From Lithospermum erythrorhizon (lineage: Eukaryota > Streptophyta > Magnoliopsida > Boraginales > Boraginaceae): a DNA stretch of 64,000 bases. The DNA lies in NCBI GenBank assembly GCA_019722365.1, contig JADFUC010000391.1:1116001-1180000 (forward strand). Direction: 5' to 3'. Made by a program: the position numbers and the translations under genes. Under the pieces are notes generated by a model that was not told where the DNA came from, did no database searches, and saw only the letters and a program-made list of their open reading frames with translations. Each line of letters starts with the position of its first letter. Position 1 is the first letter of the stretch. Below, in pieces: positions 23,729 to 34,942 of the stretch.

Positions 23729-25582
23729 TCAAGATCGTTCATCGGTGAAGCTTAGGAACAGAGTTGTCGCAGAAACAACACTGCTCGTAGATTTTTCATT
23801 CTCTTGACTACCAACAACGAAAGGATTAGGCCGGTCTGGGATAACTGGAACAGGAATGCTATTTTCCAATAGCTTGACAACATCACTCATACTTGGCCTA
23901 GCATATAACTGCGGGTGTGAACAAAGTATAGCTATCAATATATAGTTCTCCATTACTTCAGGAAGGTCCAAATCCACCATATCTTCCTCAATCACATCTA
24001 ATGTCCTGCCTTCTTTTACCAATGACCACCCCCAATCGCTCAATAGAATTAGTTCACCATCGTTTGCAGCTATAATCGCCTTTCTGCCACTTAGTAACTG
24101 AAGAAGCACAACGCCAAAGCTATAAACATCACTCCTCTCTGAAACCTGCCCATACAACGCATACTCAGGAGCTACATATCCCATCGTCCCTGCTAGTTTT
24201 GTACTCAAATGTGTCATTCCCTCAGGTGCAAACTTTGCCAATCCAAAATCCGCAACCTTAGCCTCAAACTTCTCATCCAAAAGAATATTACTAGCCTTAA
24301 TATCCCTGTGAATAATACCAGGCTGCACACCATTATGCAGGTAAGCCAACCCTTGAGCAGTGCCAAATGCTATCTTCGCCCTCACAGGCCAACTCAATTT
24401 CTTCCCTCTAGACATAAACAAATGATCATACAAACTCCCGTTCTTCATCAAATTATAAACAATTATCCTCTGATGCCCCTCAAGCTCAGTCGTCCCTGTA
24501 CAATAACCTCTCAACGCCACAAGATTCACATGCCTTACACTAGCAATCACCTCCAATTCATGAGCAAATGTAGCATCACCCGCAGCAGACAGATTCTTGA
24601 ACCTTTTCAACGCCACTTCAGTCCCATCTTTCAATACACCTCTATACACATTCCCATACCCTCCAGTCCCAATTATATTCTCAGTAGCGAAATTCCCAGT
24701 AGCAGCTTTAATTGCATCAAAACTAAACTTCACCAAACTCGAATTCTCACTAATCAATTCCAAACCCGAAACTCCATTAAAACTCCCACTTTCTCCAATT
24801 TCCCCCCGTTTTCTTTTCCTTTTCAAGAACCATATAACAACTAAACCCAAAACCACAATCACAACAAAACCAACCACACAAACAACAATTAACACTTTCT
24901 TTTTTTCACTATTCGATTCCTCACTTGTACTCAAATCAAGCTTAAACAAGCAATCAGCAGTACGTGGATCAGTTGGTCCGTACGGATTCACAATTCCAGC
25001 ACCATACATCCACGCATACGCCCCACAATCCGATATATTTCCGTTGGATTCTCTGCTAAGTGACGAAGCCTGAAGATTCACAATGCTCACAATACAAGGC
25101 CCACAAACAACAGTATTAAGAGACTGGTTACAAGAAAAACGTACACTTTCCAATGCAGAAGGTACAACTCTCGCTTCGAACTCATCTTTTGTTGTAATAT
25201 CCATACAACCTTGTAGTAACCAAGTTGTCCTAAACCCACAAGAAGTAATAATATCGAAGTTTGTGACATATTGATTAACCCAAAGTTGGTAAGAATTCCA
25301 GCATGATTGTGAAGAGTTGAAGGGGGGGACGAATGAGTTGGTGAGACGGAGGTGGTTTGAGAGGACAAGGCGGGCAGCTTGGCGGATATATTGGCATCTG
25401 GTGGTCAAGTTGGTGGTTGTCAAGAAGGTTGAAGGCTGAGCTAGGGTGGTCAAAATGGTGAAGTCTAGTGGACATTGAATTGTGGAGTTTTGAGCATTTG
25501 AAAATGGTGCTTTCAAGAATGGGAGAGATATGAGGAGGAGGAGGGAGATGGTGGTGGTGGTGGGAGAGATTTGGTGGTGCAT
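23729..25582 (-). CDS. RKF3: RKF3-like receptor protein kinase
   Basis: This is a plasma-membrane receptor-like serine/threonine kinase of 617 residues in one exon, as RKF3 genes usually are. Residues 1-30 are a signal peptide. Residues about 36-215 form a cysteine-rich SPARK-type ectodomain (CPLDFTIL, SCGFRTTWLLQGCMDI, CGPCIVSIVNLQ) with several N-glycosylation sites. Residues about 229-253 span the membrane and are followed by KRKRKR. The kinase domain (about 302-580) has GTGGYGNVYRG, Lys326 in VALK, HRDIKASN with Asp427, DFG with Asp445, and APEY, so it should be active. A longer open frame would start at 25873, but those 97 extra residues are only the translation of tandem repeats (QPFWDT...), so the ATG at 25582 just before the signal peptide is preferred. 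The ligand is unknown. Confidence 0.93.
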   Translation of the reverse strand: MHHQISPTTTTISLLLLISLPFLKAPFSNAQNSTIQCPLDFTILTTLAQPSTFLTTTNLTTRCQYIRQAARLVLSNHLRLTNSFVPPFNSSQSCWNSYQLWVNQYVTNFDIITSCGFRTTWLLQGCMDITTKDEFEARVVPSALESVRFSCNQSLNTVVCGPCIVSIVNLQASSLSRESNGNISDCGAYAWMYGAGIVNPYGPTDPRTADCLFKLDLSTSEESNSEKKKVLIVVCVVGFVVIVVLGLVVIWFLKRKRKRGEIGESGSFNGVSGLELISENSSLVKFSFDAIKAATGNFATENIIGTGGYGNVYRGVLKDGTEVALKRFKNLSAAGDATFAHELEVIASVRHVNLVALRGYCTGTTELEGHQRIIVYNLMKNGSLYDHLFMSRGKKLSWPVRAKIAFGTAQGLAYLHNGVQPGIIHRDIKASNILLDEKFEAKVADFGLAKFAPEGMTHLSTKLAGTMGYVAPEYALYGQVSERSDVYSFGVVLLQLLSGRKAIIAANDGELILLSDWGWSLVKEGRTLDVIEEDMVDLDLPEVMENYILIAILCSHPQLYARPSMSDVVKLLENSIPVPVIPDRPNPFVVGSQENEKSTSSVVSATTLFLSFTDERS

Positions 25583-25594
25583 TGGTATGTCAAA

Positions 25595-25892
25595 TTGTGT
25601 CCCAAAATGTTTGTCCAATTGGTTTTTTATGCAAGTTGTGTCCAAAAATGGTTGTTCAATTGAGTTTTTTTGTGAAGTTGTGTCCCAAAATGGTTGTCCA
25701 ATTGGTGTTTTTTTTTGTAAAATTGTGTCCCAAAATGGTTGTCCAATTGAGTTTTTTTGTAAAGTTGTGTCCCAAAATGGTTGTCCAATTTTTTTTTTTT
25801 TGCAAAAATTGTGTCCCAAAATGGTTGTCCAATTGGGTTTTTTGTAAAATTGTGTCCCAAAATGGATGTCCAATTGGGTTCTTGTTTTTATT
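25595..25892. repeat. Minisatellite directly upstream of the receptor kinase, 7 units
   Basis: Seven units of about 40-45 bases start near 25595, 25637, 25679, 25723, 25765, 25809 and 25850. The common core is TTGTGTCCCAAAATGGTTGT followed by CCAATTG and a T run of varying length. The units differ mainly in the T run, and this keeps the antisense frame open by chance. Two further relics of the CCAATTGGGTTTTTTT core lie at about 26080 and 26215. The array begins only 13 bases upstream of the RKF3-like start codon, so it must be in the leader or promoter. Confidence 0.9.
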
Positions 25893-26506
25893 TTTGGGTA
25901 GGAATTGAGGTTACATATAATTTAATGAATGGTAATGAAGAAAAATAATAGTAAGTCTGGAGGCAATTATATATTATTCGAAATGATGAGGTTTTATAAT
26001 CGAGTAATAAGAACCGATTTTTAATATAGGAAAAAAAGGAGACATGTTGGAAGAAGAGATTCTTGTTGCATAATTTTGGCCCAATTGGTGAATTTTTTTT
26101 TGGGGGTACAAAATTGAGGTCAAAGATAATTTTATGGGTGGTAAGGAAGAAATAATAAGATGAGAAAGATGGTAGTTGAAGAGATGTGTTGGTGTATTGA
26201 TCAGTAAAATCTTGTCCCAGTCCAATTGGGTTTTTTTTGTTTGTAAAAATTGACGTTAAAGGTTGTTTGATGAGCAAACATGGACAAGTTTTGGTGAAGT
26301 GAAAGAGGGAGGCAGATAGCCAACCAGTACTAGGTGAAAATTTTGGTGAACAAGTTGACTAGTCACTTATTTTGGAAACATGCTGATTTTGACTTTTGAT
26401 ATGTTTCGTGAATAAGTAGGCAAGATAATTCCTGGGTCATGGTCAGGAAATTGGAGCAAATTCTAGAACTTTGAGAAAATTACAACAATGTTTGTTCAAG
26501 ACAACG
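25893..26506. other. Receptor kinase upstream region with longer repeat relics
   Basis: No gene seen. A longer unit of roughly 100-200 bases seems to recur starting near 25870, 26080 and 26210: CCAATTGG, T run, AAATTGAGGT-like sequence, then GGTAATGAAGAAA. This suggests that the minisatellite sits inside an older, larger duplication. Confidence 0.45.
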
Positions 26507-26515
26507 TTTTTTAAA

Positions 26516-28411
26516 GGCTAAATTTCATTCTGACACCTAAATTACTTTTATTATTTCAAATAAACCCAAAGCTTTTAACCTTAAATAAAGATCCGAAAAT
26601 GATTTTCACCTAAACTTTAAACATATTTTAAGACCTAAATTCCACTATAAATGCATAAAACAGCAAGCGAAACGTATATTTTAAATATATTACACTTCTT
26701 TAACTGATCATTTTTAAATAACAAACACTTAATTATATCAATATTTAATACATTAATCAATTTAATTAATTAAAATCAAATAAAACATCATCTTCAACTT
26801 TACAGCCTCAACCCCATACCCCCACAATCCTATCCACCCATCACACCCTCATTCTTGATATGCGGATATTTATGTAGTCTCAATTTCCTTAAGATTATAC
26901 TTACTTTTTGGTTGCATTCATGTCTTTGATTTTTCTATGTAGTAGTAGTGTATGAGAGTTGTTTGCTTACTAAACAGGTTGCAAAAAAATTGGAGCAATT
27001 CAAAACAATAATCTTCACCCAGATGAGTATGCTTGCCATAAAGCATGGAGCCATAAATCTTCGACGGGGTTCTCCAATTTTGATGGTCCTCAATTTGTCA
27101 AAGATGCAGCTATCGAAGCCATACAAGATGGTAAAAACCAATATGTGTGCGGATATGGAGTTCCTGACCTAAATTGCCATTATGCAGAAGGCCAAGATGA
27201 CGTTAATTTTTAATTAATTAAAATTGATTAAGGATAAATATCAATCTACCAAGCTGCTTGCTATTTAAAAACGGTACCCATAAAACAGTAATATATTTAA
27301 AAACATATGTTTTGCTCTTATGCTTACGTTGTTATAAATGAGCTCATGTATTTTACTTGATTAAAAATAACAATTACAAAGTTTCCATAACTGTGATTCT
27401 ACGAATATAATAAAAACAATAACATACAAGTTTGCATTTATCTTTCTTTCAGCATCACAGAATCTGACATGCTTCATGAGACTAACAATCAACGATTGCC
27501 TCTACACAAATTCACACCACCGCATTTAACGAACCCTTCCGTGAGCTTTTCGCTAGAGATTCAAATATCAACCAGGATGGCGCAAGCAGAAAATCCAAAT
27601 TTGCATTTTCTCACCTACTACCTCTACATAGGAATGAAAGGAGTAGAGATATATAATTTTCAACTTCAAAATCGTAAGACCAAGGCAAGCTGATTTCATT
27701 AAAATCACGCTTTATATGTATTAATTTCGAGCCCTAACTTTTAACCATCTAACATAACTAAAATTCTAGAGTTTCAAGACTAAATTTATTTTCCCATCAC
27801 ACAACTAAAAATGCTTAGAGCTGTTTCTGTAATCTTCTCACTTTATCCCTAAAATAAAGCGCATATTAAGCTATTGTTAATATTCAATAACGATTCTACA
27901 AAAGGAAGATTTCGAACCCCTATCAATTCTCTATTATAGCTCTAACTATTGCCGGAATTTCGCTTCCAATATTTTCATACAATTATATTTTAAATCCTGC
28001 GAGCTTATAATCAGATATAATTCGCTTAATTGCTGTGTCCTCAGCTCGACGTAAATTAAGAATATATTAATTTACGTTTAACTCCACATCTTATTAATAT
28101 ATAGATTACGAGCCACTCTAAGTAGTTCATCATAAATCCCTAATCTCAATCGAAGCACATCAATATATTAATTATCCAACAATTAACATATATCCGACCA
28201 TAATTATTTAAATGCACACCCAATAGATAACGTAATTAATTGACATATATTTATAGATATAACAACTCATATTTCCAACAGAGTTCTGGTGTCAAAAATA
28301 CGTTTTCCAAAATTCAAAAGCAAAATTCCTTCCCGGTACTTATATTTGCAAGGTTGAAAATTTTAGATTTATTAAATGACAAAAATACTATGTGCCAGAA
28401 TGAAATTTAGC
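26516..28411. mobile_element. Non-autonomous Mutator-like element (Pack-MULE)
   Basis: A 1,896-base element is bounded by a perfect 9-base target duplication, TTTTTTAAA at 26507-26515 and 28412-28420. Its ends are inverted repeats: GGCTAAATTTCATTCTGACAC on the left and, inverted, GGCTAAATTTCATTCTGGCAC on the right, with weaker similarity for about 30 more bases. A 9-base duplication with such ends is typical of Mutator-like elements. It has no transposase but contains a host gene fragment at 26978-27205, which defines a Pack-MULE. The rest is AT-rich and non-coding as far as I can read. Confidence 0.85.
26978..27205 (+). pseudogene. Captured fragment of a kynurenine/methionine-type aminotransferase gene
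   Basis: Inside the Mutator-like element, the plus strand reads KLEQFKT, then FTQMSMLAIKHGAINL. After a one-base frame change it reads FSNFDGPQFVKDAAIEAIQDG, KNQYVCGYGVPDLN. This is the N-terminal part of a class I PLP aminotransferase of the kynurenine-oxoglutarate transaminase type (as Arabidopsis At1g77670). The lysine that binds PLP lies much further on and is absent. The sequence before 26978, GCTTACTAAACAG, is a good intron end with a branch-like TACTAAC-type motif, so the fragment was taken from genomic DNA with its intron border. It cannot make an enzyme. Confidence 0.8.
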
Positions 28412-28420
28412 CTTTTTTAA

Positions 28421-30790
28421 ACAACAATTGAGCTAGAATGTTTATAATGTGGCCCCAATGTGCATACGTTGTTGGACAATGGTGAATTCATGCATGTTGA
28501 GCCACAAGTCACAATCTCACATAACACGTGACGATTGTGAACGCTTTTCTGTTGCTGTTTTCTTTTCTTTATTTCTATCATGAAATAATTTTTTGACCTT
28601 TTTTATATAATTTTTTTTATAACGTTTAGAGTTTAAATCTCAAGATTTATTCATACAAGTTACAAGTGTCTATAACCAATAAAGGTGTCAAATAATGAAA
28701 TAAATGACAAATTAATTGAGGGCTTGAGTGGCTTTATGATTCAAATTATAATGACAATTATCTAAACTTGACATTTAAAAACAAGAGTAATCATAATAGT
28801 TTCAACAAATATGAGCGATCACACATATATTTTGGCTTTAAAGAAACGGATTTGTGGCATATTCAATTACAGTGTTTCCTGACTTTGTATAGACGAGTCC
28901 AAATACTTTACATAAAATAAATAGCTCAAATAATTAAGTCTATGACTAATTGATGAAAGATTATTTAAAACTTGTCACAAGCATTTTTATGTTGTTTTGT
29001 TTATTTTACTTTTAAAATGAATATTCTATATAATAATTTTTTATACTTTAAATGATAAACAACATCTCATGTTAAAACCTTGAATCAATCAATGCTTGTG
29101 GTCACATTTATCTCTTATGGTCAATACACTAAAATTTTTAGTATTGTTCAAAAGTAAGCTAATAGAGTAATAGTAGTACTAATATCTCCATTCCTAAAAG
29201 ATTGGCCACATTTCGACTACGATTTGTAGAAGACACTACTTAAACGTAAATATCTCTAATTATATACGAGTGAAAACTATAAAAAGTGATATTTTAAAAA
29301 TATATATTGAAACGAATCTAACAAAATCCCACATGCCTATATTATTTTTTATCTAAGCACGATAACTCACGATCAAAGCTTTATGAAATTCCGATCAAAA
29401 ATAATAAAACGATAATATTTTCGAATTATGTATAGCTTATGTCAAATCATTAATCATTAAATTGTCATCCTAAATTATGGATGTCATCCTAAATTATGGA
29501 TCTCGACCCAAATAGAGTCAACAAGATTGACCAGAACCTGATCCAAGGAACAAGAGTCCACATAAATAGCCCAACTAGATGGCCCAAATTTCACTGAATC
29601 CATTAATTGTAACTTGTAAGATTCAATAGAAGAGATCTTATGTCTCATTTAATGTCTCAATTCATGATGCAATAATGAAAAAGTGACAAGTGTATTATTA
29701 TTTTAAAACGATGAGCCTCACTATCTTAAATATCTCATCAATTTAACATTTGTCTTTGTATCGTGATTCGAGAGACATGAATTAGTATAACCGATCTCGA
29801 CACCTAAAGATACAATAAACGAAGCCAGATATGAATTTATGCCATATAATGTCTAAACCGCTTATCGATCTGCCATGTTAGTGTCGTTAACGTAATTCCT
29901 ATCGCATTCCTCTTTGATAAAAAAAAACATATTGCTATTTTATTTTCATAGTAACATTCCATGGCGTAAACGACTAACATGTTAACTTCTCTATGAACCT
30001 ACTACTACAAATTTTATCTACTCCGTAATAATTATCATAAAGAGAGAAGAAAAAGTTATTTCACCATTCCCTCTCTTCATTTCTACATGCTAATTTTTTT
30101 ATCTTCTTTATTTTATTTTATTCTCGCTTTTATTAGTAATTCTATTATAAAATAATTTAAATAATTCATTACGTATAAGCATCATGCACATATAACTAGT
30201 TTAGATAACTAGAAATGTGAGTGTATTATAATTTTCCAATTCCCTTATAATACTTGCAACGAGCCCAATCTTAGAGCTTACATGTATCAGAAGAAGAAAA
30301 TTACATGGGCTTACACTCTGGCCTGATCATCCTATAACTAAGATATTTGATCGCATAATTCACATATGAAATATGGGCATTTAAGACATTTCATATTTCT
30401 TTTTCATTAACTAACAGTATCAGATGCAAAGCCTAGAAAATATTTATATGTTTCTATTTAAATTAAGATAAAATACAATTATACTCTTTATAAAGCCTTC
30501 ATACTTACTAAATTATGTACCTCCTAAATCACTCCCTCACTGCAACACATTAAAAAAATCAGTTTGTGACAATAAAATCCAAAATTTCATGGATGCGCCA
30601 ACTATTACACTTCAAAAGATTCAAACCTTGAACAACTTTCCCTGCAATCCTCAGACACACTCAAACCAACTATCGAAATCAATTTCATCCCCTTCTCTCT
30701 ATATATAACGCCCATAACAAATGTCCCCTAATATCATATTCTCAGCTTGTCCAACTTGTCCATTTTTCTAGCCTAATTTGTTGAATACGA
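28421..30790. other. AT-rich intergenic region
   Basis: About 2.4 kb without recognisable coding or RNA genes. A short direct repeat (CCTAAATTATGGATGTCATCCTAAATTATGG near 29468) and MITE scars (CTCCGTAATA near 30021) were the only structures seen. Confidence 0.5.
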
Positions 30791-30809
30791 CAAGAATTCA
30801 ATAACCCGC

Positions 30810-31711
30810 TTCAAGTCCATCGCTGGTCGCTGGAAGAAAAATACCAACCAAGTTTGCCATGACTTCTCAAAGCCTGGTCAGTAGCCTCAAGGCTTGGGGT
30901 CGGGTTCCCCTGCTTACCTTTCCGCCGTTTCCTTAATATCTTGTTGGCCGAGGTTAGGTAATGTTTCAGAAGATTGTCAAATTTTGAATTTTATTTGTTC
31001 AATTCATTTTTTTACGTTGTATATAATTTTTGTGCTACTATTATTACGCTGTATAATTTTAAGTGATTTTTTAAGTCATGTAGCATTTTTAATGGTTAAA
31101 ATTAACAAAGTTTAGATAATTTTTCGGGGCTATGTTGCTTTTAGTAAAAATATGCTAAAGATTGTACTTTTTAACTTTATTCATAATTAATACAATACAT
31201 TTGATAATCTAAAAAGCTAATTGACGATAGACAATGACATGTAGTATTTTTGATTTTGTGAGTTTTGTCTATGTATCGAAAAAATATGTTAAAAGATGTA
31301 TTTTAACTCTACCTTTAGTATTAATAAGATACATTTGATTAAAATTAATGTTATACTTATCAATTAAGTCCTAAAATTTGCTAATTTCGACCATTTCAAA
31401 TTATACAAGACTTAGTTGTTTTTATTTGTAACTGGGACTTGTGATTTGCTACTGTCATGTGCATTGTGTAAATTTCGAGTTGACATAATAACACGTTAGA
31501 TAAGTCATACTAGTCAAGTACCGCGTCACGCATTCTCGCTCAAAAAAGTATTGGTATGTTGAACGAATTCATGAACTTGCAGTCATAAATTTACATACTC
31601 CGTCATTTTGGCTACTCTATATGTGGTTTATTGTTTTTCAGGTTTTGGAGTTGGCAGGAAATGTGGCTAGAGAAAATATATTCAGATTATCCCACAAAGA
31701 CATCAATAAAT
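30810..31711 (+). pseudogene. Broken histone H2A gene with intron
   Basis: Plus-strand pieces match a plant histone H2A. The first piece (about 30810-30952) is degraded and frame-shifted but shows FLKAG-like, then GSPAYLSAV and LLAE, ending at GCCGAG|GTTAGGT. The second piece (31642-31711) follows TTTTTCAG and reads VLELAGNVARENIF, then LSHKDIN and a stop. The split LAAE|VLELAGN is the usual intron position of plant H2A genes, so this copy came from genomic DNA and not from a processed transcript. The H2A N-terminal tail and the C-terminal IQLA...DEEL part are missing. The copia LTR starts about 90 bases further on. It is non-functional as H2A. Confidence 0.7.
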
Positions 31712-31799
31712 AGCCTTTAACAACGTAAGAATGAAAGCAAGTTGGGTTAATATCATCGTTTAACGGCGGAGTTTTGCCCAATATCAATTGCTAAATTGA

Positions 31800-32036
31800 T
31801 GGTTTCTATTTAAGAAAATAATAGTCAATATTATTTATAGGATTAACGTAAAAGTAGGAGAATTTTTATTATTTCTCCATTCCTTGTTTAGTGGATAATA
31901 TTAATTTATCTAACTATAAATAGACAAAAGGAGTATGTAATAAGATGTAGAAAATTTGTATTTTTTCGTCTTCTATCAGATATATATATATATATATATT
32001 AATAAGATGAGATTCTATCATAAATCATTCACAACA
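31800..32036 (+). repeat. 5' LTR of the outer copia element
   Basis: It starts at TGGTTTCTATTTAAGAAAAT and ends at TCACAACA-like text; it matches 46235-46468 along its length. It contains CTAACTATAAATAGAC (a TATA box) and a TA microsatellite at about 31980-32000. The exact left border is uncertain by about 10 bases. Confidence 0.75.
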
Positions 32037-32084
32037 GTTTGTGACGTAGTTTTGTATTGTCTCTGTGATGTGGCTAAATGATGG

Positions 32085-32780
32085 CAAAATTTGAGATTGA
32101 AAAATTTAATGGAAAAAATTTCATTATGTACCGAAGATAAAAAGCCGCCCTTAGAAAGACAATCGCTTAAGGCAATCAATGAAAGGGCTACAGAGACATC
32201 GGCTGCATGAAAAATTGAACGACGGATGGAAACGCATCGCAAATATTCACTTGGCATCGCATACGAGATATCAGTCTAAAGATAAGCAGAAAAGACGCGC
32301 GAAAAGAGATCTGGATCATCTCACAAAATGTACGAGCCAAATCTTCACAACAAAATTTTCCTTAAGAGAAAATTATACACGTTAAGGATGTCAGAATCCA
32401 CTTCGATGACAGAACACATCAACACGCTAAATACGCTATTTTCCCAGCTTAATTCGCTGGATTATAGAATAGCGACAAATGAACGTGCTGAAATATTACT
32501 TCAAAGTCTACCGGATTCGTATGATCAACTCATCATTAGTTTGACAAATAATTCCATTACGGAAGTTCTTGTCTTTGATGATATCAAATGCTATTCTCAA
32601 GGTTAAAATCGGCGCATTTAACAAAGATGATAGAATGACCAATATGCAACAAGCAGAGGCATTAATACGAGAGGTGATCGCCTAACGTGGCTCAAGCCAA
32701 GCGCTAAAAAATCCAGGTAGATCAAAATCAAGAAGCAAGAAAAACCCGAAATGCTACAATCAGGGCAAAGTATCACTAAG
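32085..32780 (+). pseudogene. Decayed gag of the outer copia element
   Basis: The remains of a copia capsid gene. It begins with MAKFEIEKFNGKNF at about 32090. Further on it shows KEIWDHL-like text across several frame changes, then KRKLYTLRMSESTSMTEHI (32350-32420) and LLQSLPDSYDQLIISLTNNS (32490-32560). A zinc-knuckle relic (KCYN.GK) lies at about 32750. Stops and frame shifts are many. Confidence 0.75.
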
Positions 32781-32829
32781 AATGATTATTGAGTTTAAAT
32801 AATAATCTAATCCACTTGAAAATATACAA

Positions 32830-33828
32830 AGACCCCAAACAAATGCATGGTTTTTACGTCATAAGCTCATGACAACTTATAAAGGAAGTTAATGACATTC
32901 ACGATGTATTTACTCATTGACCTCGAGCCACGCTTCACATGACTCGCGACGGGAATGGTTTCAAGATTATGAACCTATCTCCGAAGGATCTCATGTATAG
33001 TTGCAATTATTCACGCCAAGACATGCCGGGTATCGAACCATCAAACTAAAGCTACATGACGGTATCATTCGCACTCATTCGAGACGCGCCGACATGAAGG
33101 CCCGAAAAGAATTTACCGTCATTAGGTAAATTGTATGACCTTGACTGTAAAAATTGTCATGAGAAAGTGGATATCGCAAGTTACCAAACTTATGAAAGCG
33201 TGAAAAGATACCTTCTAAGTTGTATATTTTGAAGGAGAGATCATTGTGGGCGAGAAGCATTTGTTGCTCAAAGATCCAAAATGAAAATGCTTCCACTCAT
33301 GTGGGTATAGAAAGCTCGGACAATTATATCCAGAAAGCAGAAATCTAAGATTTCGTGGGAACATCGCTCATTTCCAGACTCACAAAGGTGACTTTGTCAT
33401 CGTGAAAATTGTGTCATAAGTAAGAAACACGTATCAAGTTTAGTATATCAAATTTTAAGTCGAGATTCTAGAATCGATTCACTCGACGTACGAGAAACAC
33501 CTATCGCCTCTCGAGCGCAAGGTACTTTATGTCCTTTATTGATGATTATTCCAGAAGATGTTGGGTGTATCCGATCAAGAGAAAAACAGATGTATTTGAA
33601 ATTTTCAAGGTGCGTTTGGAACTTGAATTTGGGAAGAAGATCAAGTGTTTGAAGACGTATAACGGAGGAGTATATATCGAAGAAATGTAATTCGTGAATT
33701 TCGAAATATGCATCAAAAGACAATACACGATTCAAGATACACTCCTCAACGTAACGGTCGGGCAAGAAATGGGATTTAACCGGACCTGTTGTAGAGAACA
33801 AAGAAAGCAATGCTGGGAGCTCGGCTGT
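32830..33828 (+). pseudogene. Decayed protease-integrase part of the outer copia element
   Basis: Protease-side text near 32900-33000 (HMTRDGNGFKIM), a GAG-pre-integrase relic near 33120-33470 and the integrase core near 33535-33700 (IDDYSRRCWVYPIK) are readable with several frame changes. The reading stops at 33828 (AMLG-R), where sequence beginning TGTTAGAATC interrupts it. Confidence 0.7.
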
Positions 33829-34720
33829 TAGAATCTAGTATGAATTTTATTTTCAGGATAAACACTAAATTCATACATCCCTTTATCCTCAAAATGATAT
33901 AAATTAATCTAAACACATAAAATAAATGTATGAATACGAGAACTTTACATTTCAAATCCAAGTCGAATGAACCCAAATCCCCACGATGTGCCTCGCGTGA
34001 AAGCCCCTTCAAAATCCTCTCCAATGCTTGTTCAACACCGAAAAGATGTCCTCTAGATTGCACACACCAAGAGGGAAACGAACCGAGTACTTGAACTTGC
34101 TAGAGTTTGAAGATGAAATGAGAATTGGAAGAGAAAAACTCGCGCACTACCAAGCAGGGGGGCGGCACCTGAGAGGCGGAGGGTTTTTTCATGATTCTTA
34201 TGTCATGAAAACCTAATCCTCTCTTAAATACCAAGTCCCAAAATTCACTCGTTAAAGAACTGATAAATCGCTAATCCTCTCGTTAACTTAATTAGACGTT
34301 ATGAGCTTCCTAATTAAATAATGAAGTTACTAAAGGAAGTTGTTCTATTTTAATTAACTTAATGTCAATTAAAATACTAACGAATGTCACTATCGAATAA
34401 CTTATCAAGTTATTCAAATTTCACTGCTTAATTGATTAAACTTGCAAGTTTAACTAATTGACAAGCTCATCAACATATATTTGACAAATATATAAATATT
34501 GAGAAATACATTTCTCAATATACAAGTCTCGTTTAATTTCATTCATGAAATATTATTCGAATATCATTGTATGTGCGTGACCTTCTAGGCTCAGATAATA
34601 GTAAGTTGTATAATAATAATAATTGACCAATTACTATTATTATAACGCCAATGAAGAAGATCTAAAGAATCACCATAACCCCCAAGCTTACGAGAACCCA
34701 CACTGCACATACCACACAAG
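33829..34720. mobile_element. LTR-like insertion inside the outer integrase gene
   Basis: The integrase reading breaks off exactly at TGTTAGAATCTAGTATG, which has the TG start of an LTR. The following 0.8-0.9 kb is AT-rich, contains repeated TAATAATAATAATTGACCAATTACTATTATTAT near 34610-34640 and resembles an LTR more than coding sequence. Its right end and target duplication could not be found. Integrase-like reading reappears only just before 34943. It may be a solo or truncated LTR from a third element. Confidence 0.4.
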
Positions 34721-34942
34721 GTGAACACTGTTCCAAAAAAGAATCAGCATTTAACCAACCCGTTAAATGAATCGATACACTATCGTCAAGAATCTGGCCA
34801 TAATAAAAGCTTTAATCAATTTCATCGATTTCTAATACCGCAAGCTTGCATAAATCATTCTCGCGTAAACAGAATGTCACTGTTACGTGATAAACAAAAG
34901 TTGGACATCAACAACACCGAGCGAAGACGCCAATTGAGACGC

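Noticed and set aside
24209..25073. Plus-strand open frames opposite the receptor kinase
   Set aside because: Shadows of the kinase gene; no independent support.
25583..25873. N-terminal extension of the receptor kinase frame with repeated QPFWDT
   Set aside because: It is the antisense translation of a minisatellite; the signal peptide starts at the later ATG.
25595..25892. CRISPR-like array
   Set aside because: Units are contiguous imperfect tandem repeats without unique spacers, in a plant nuclear genome.
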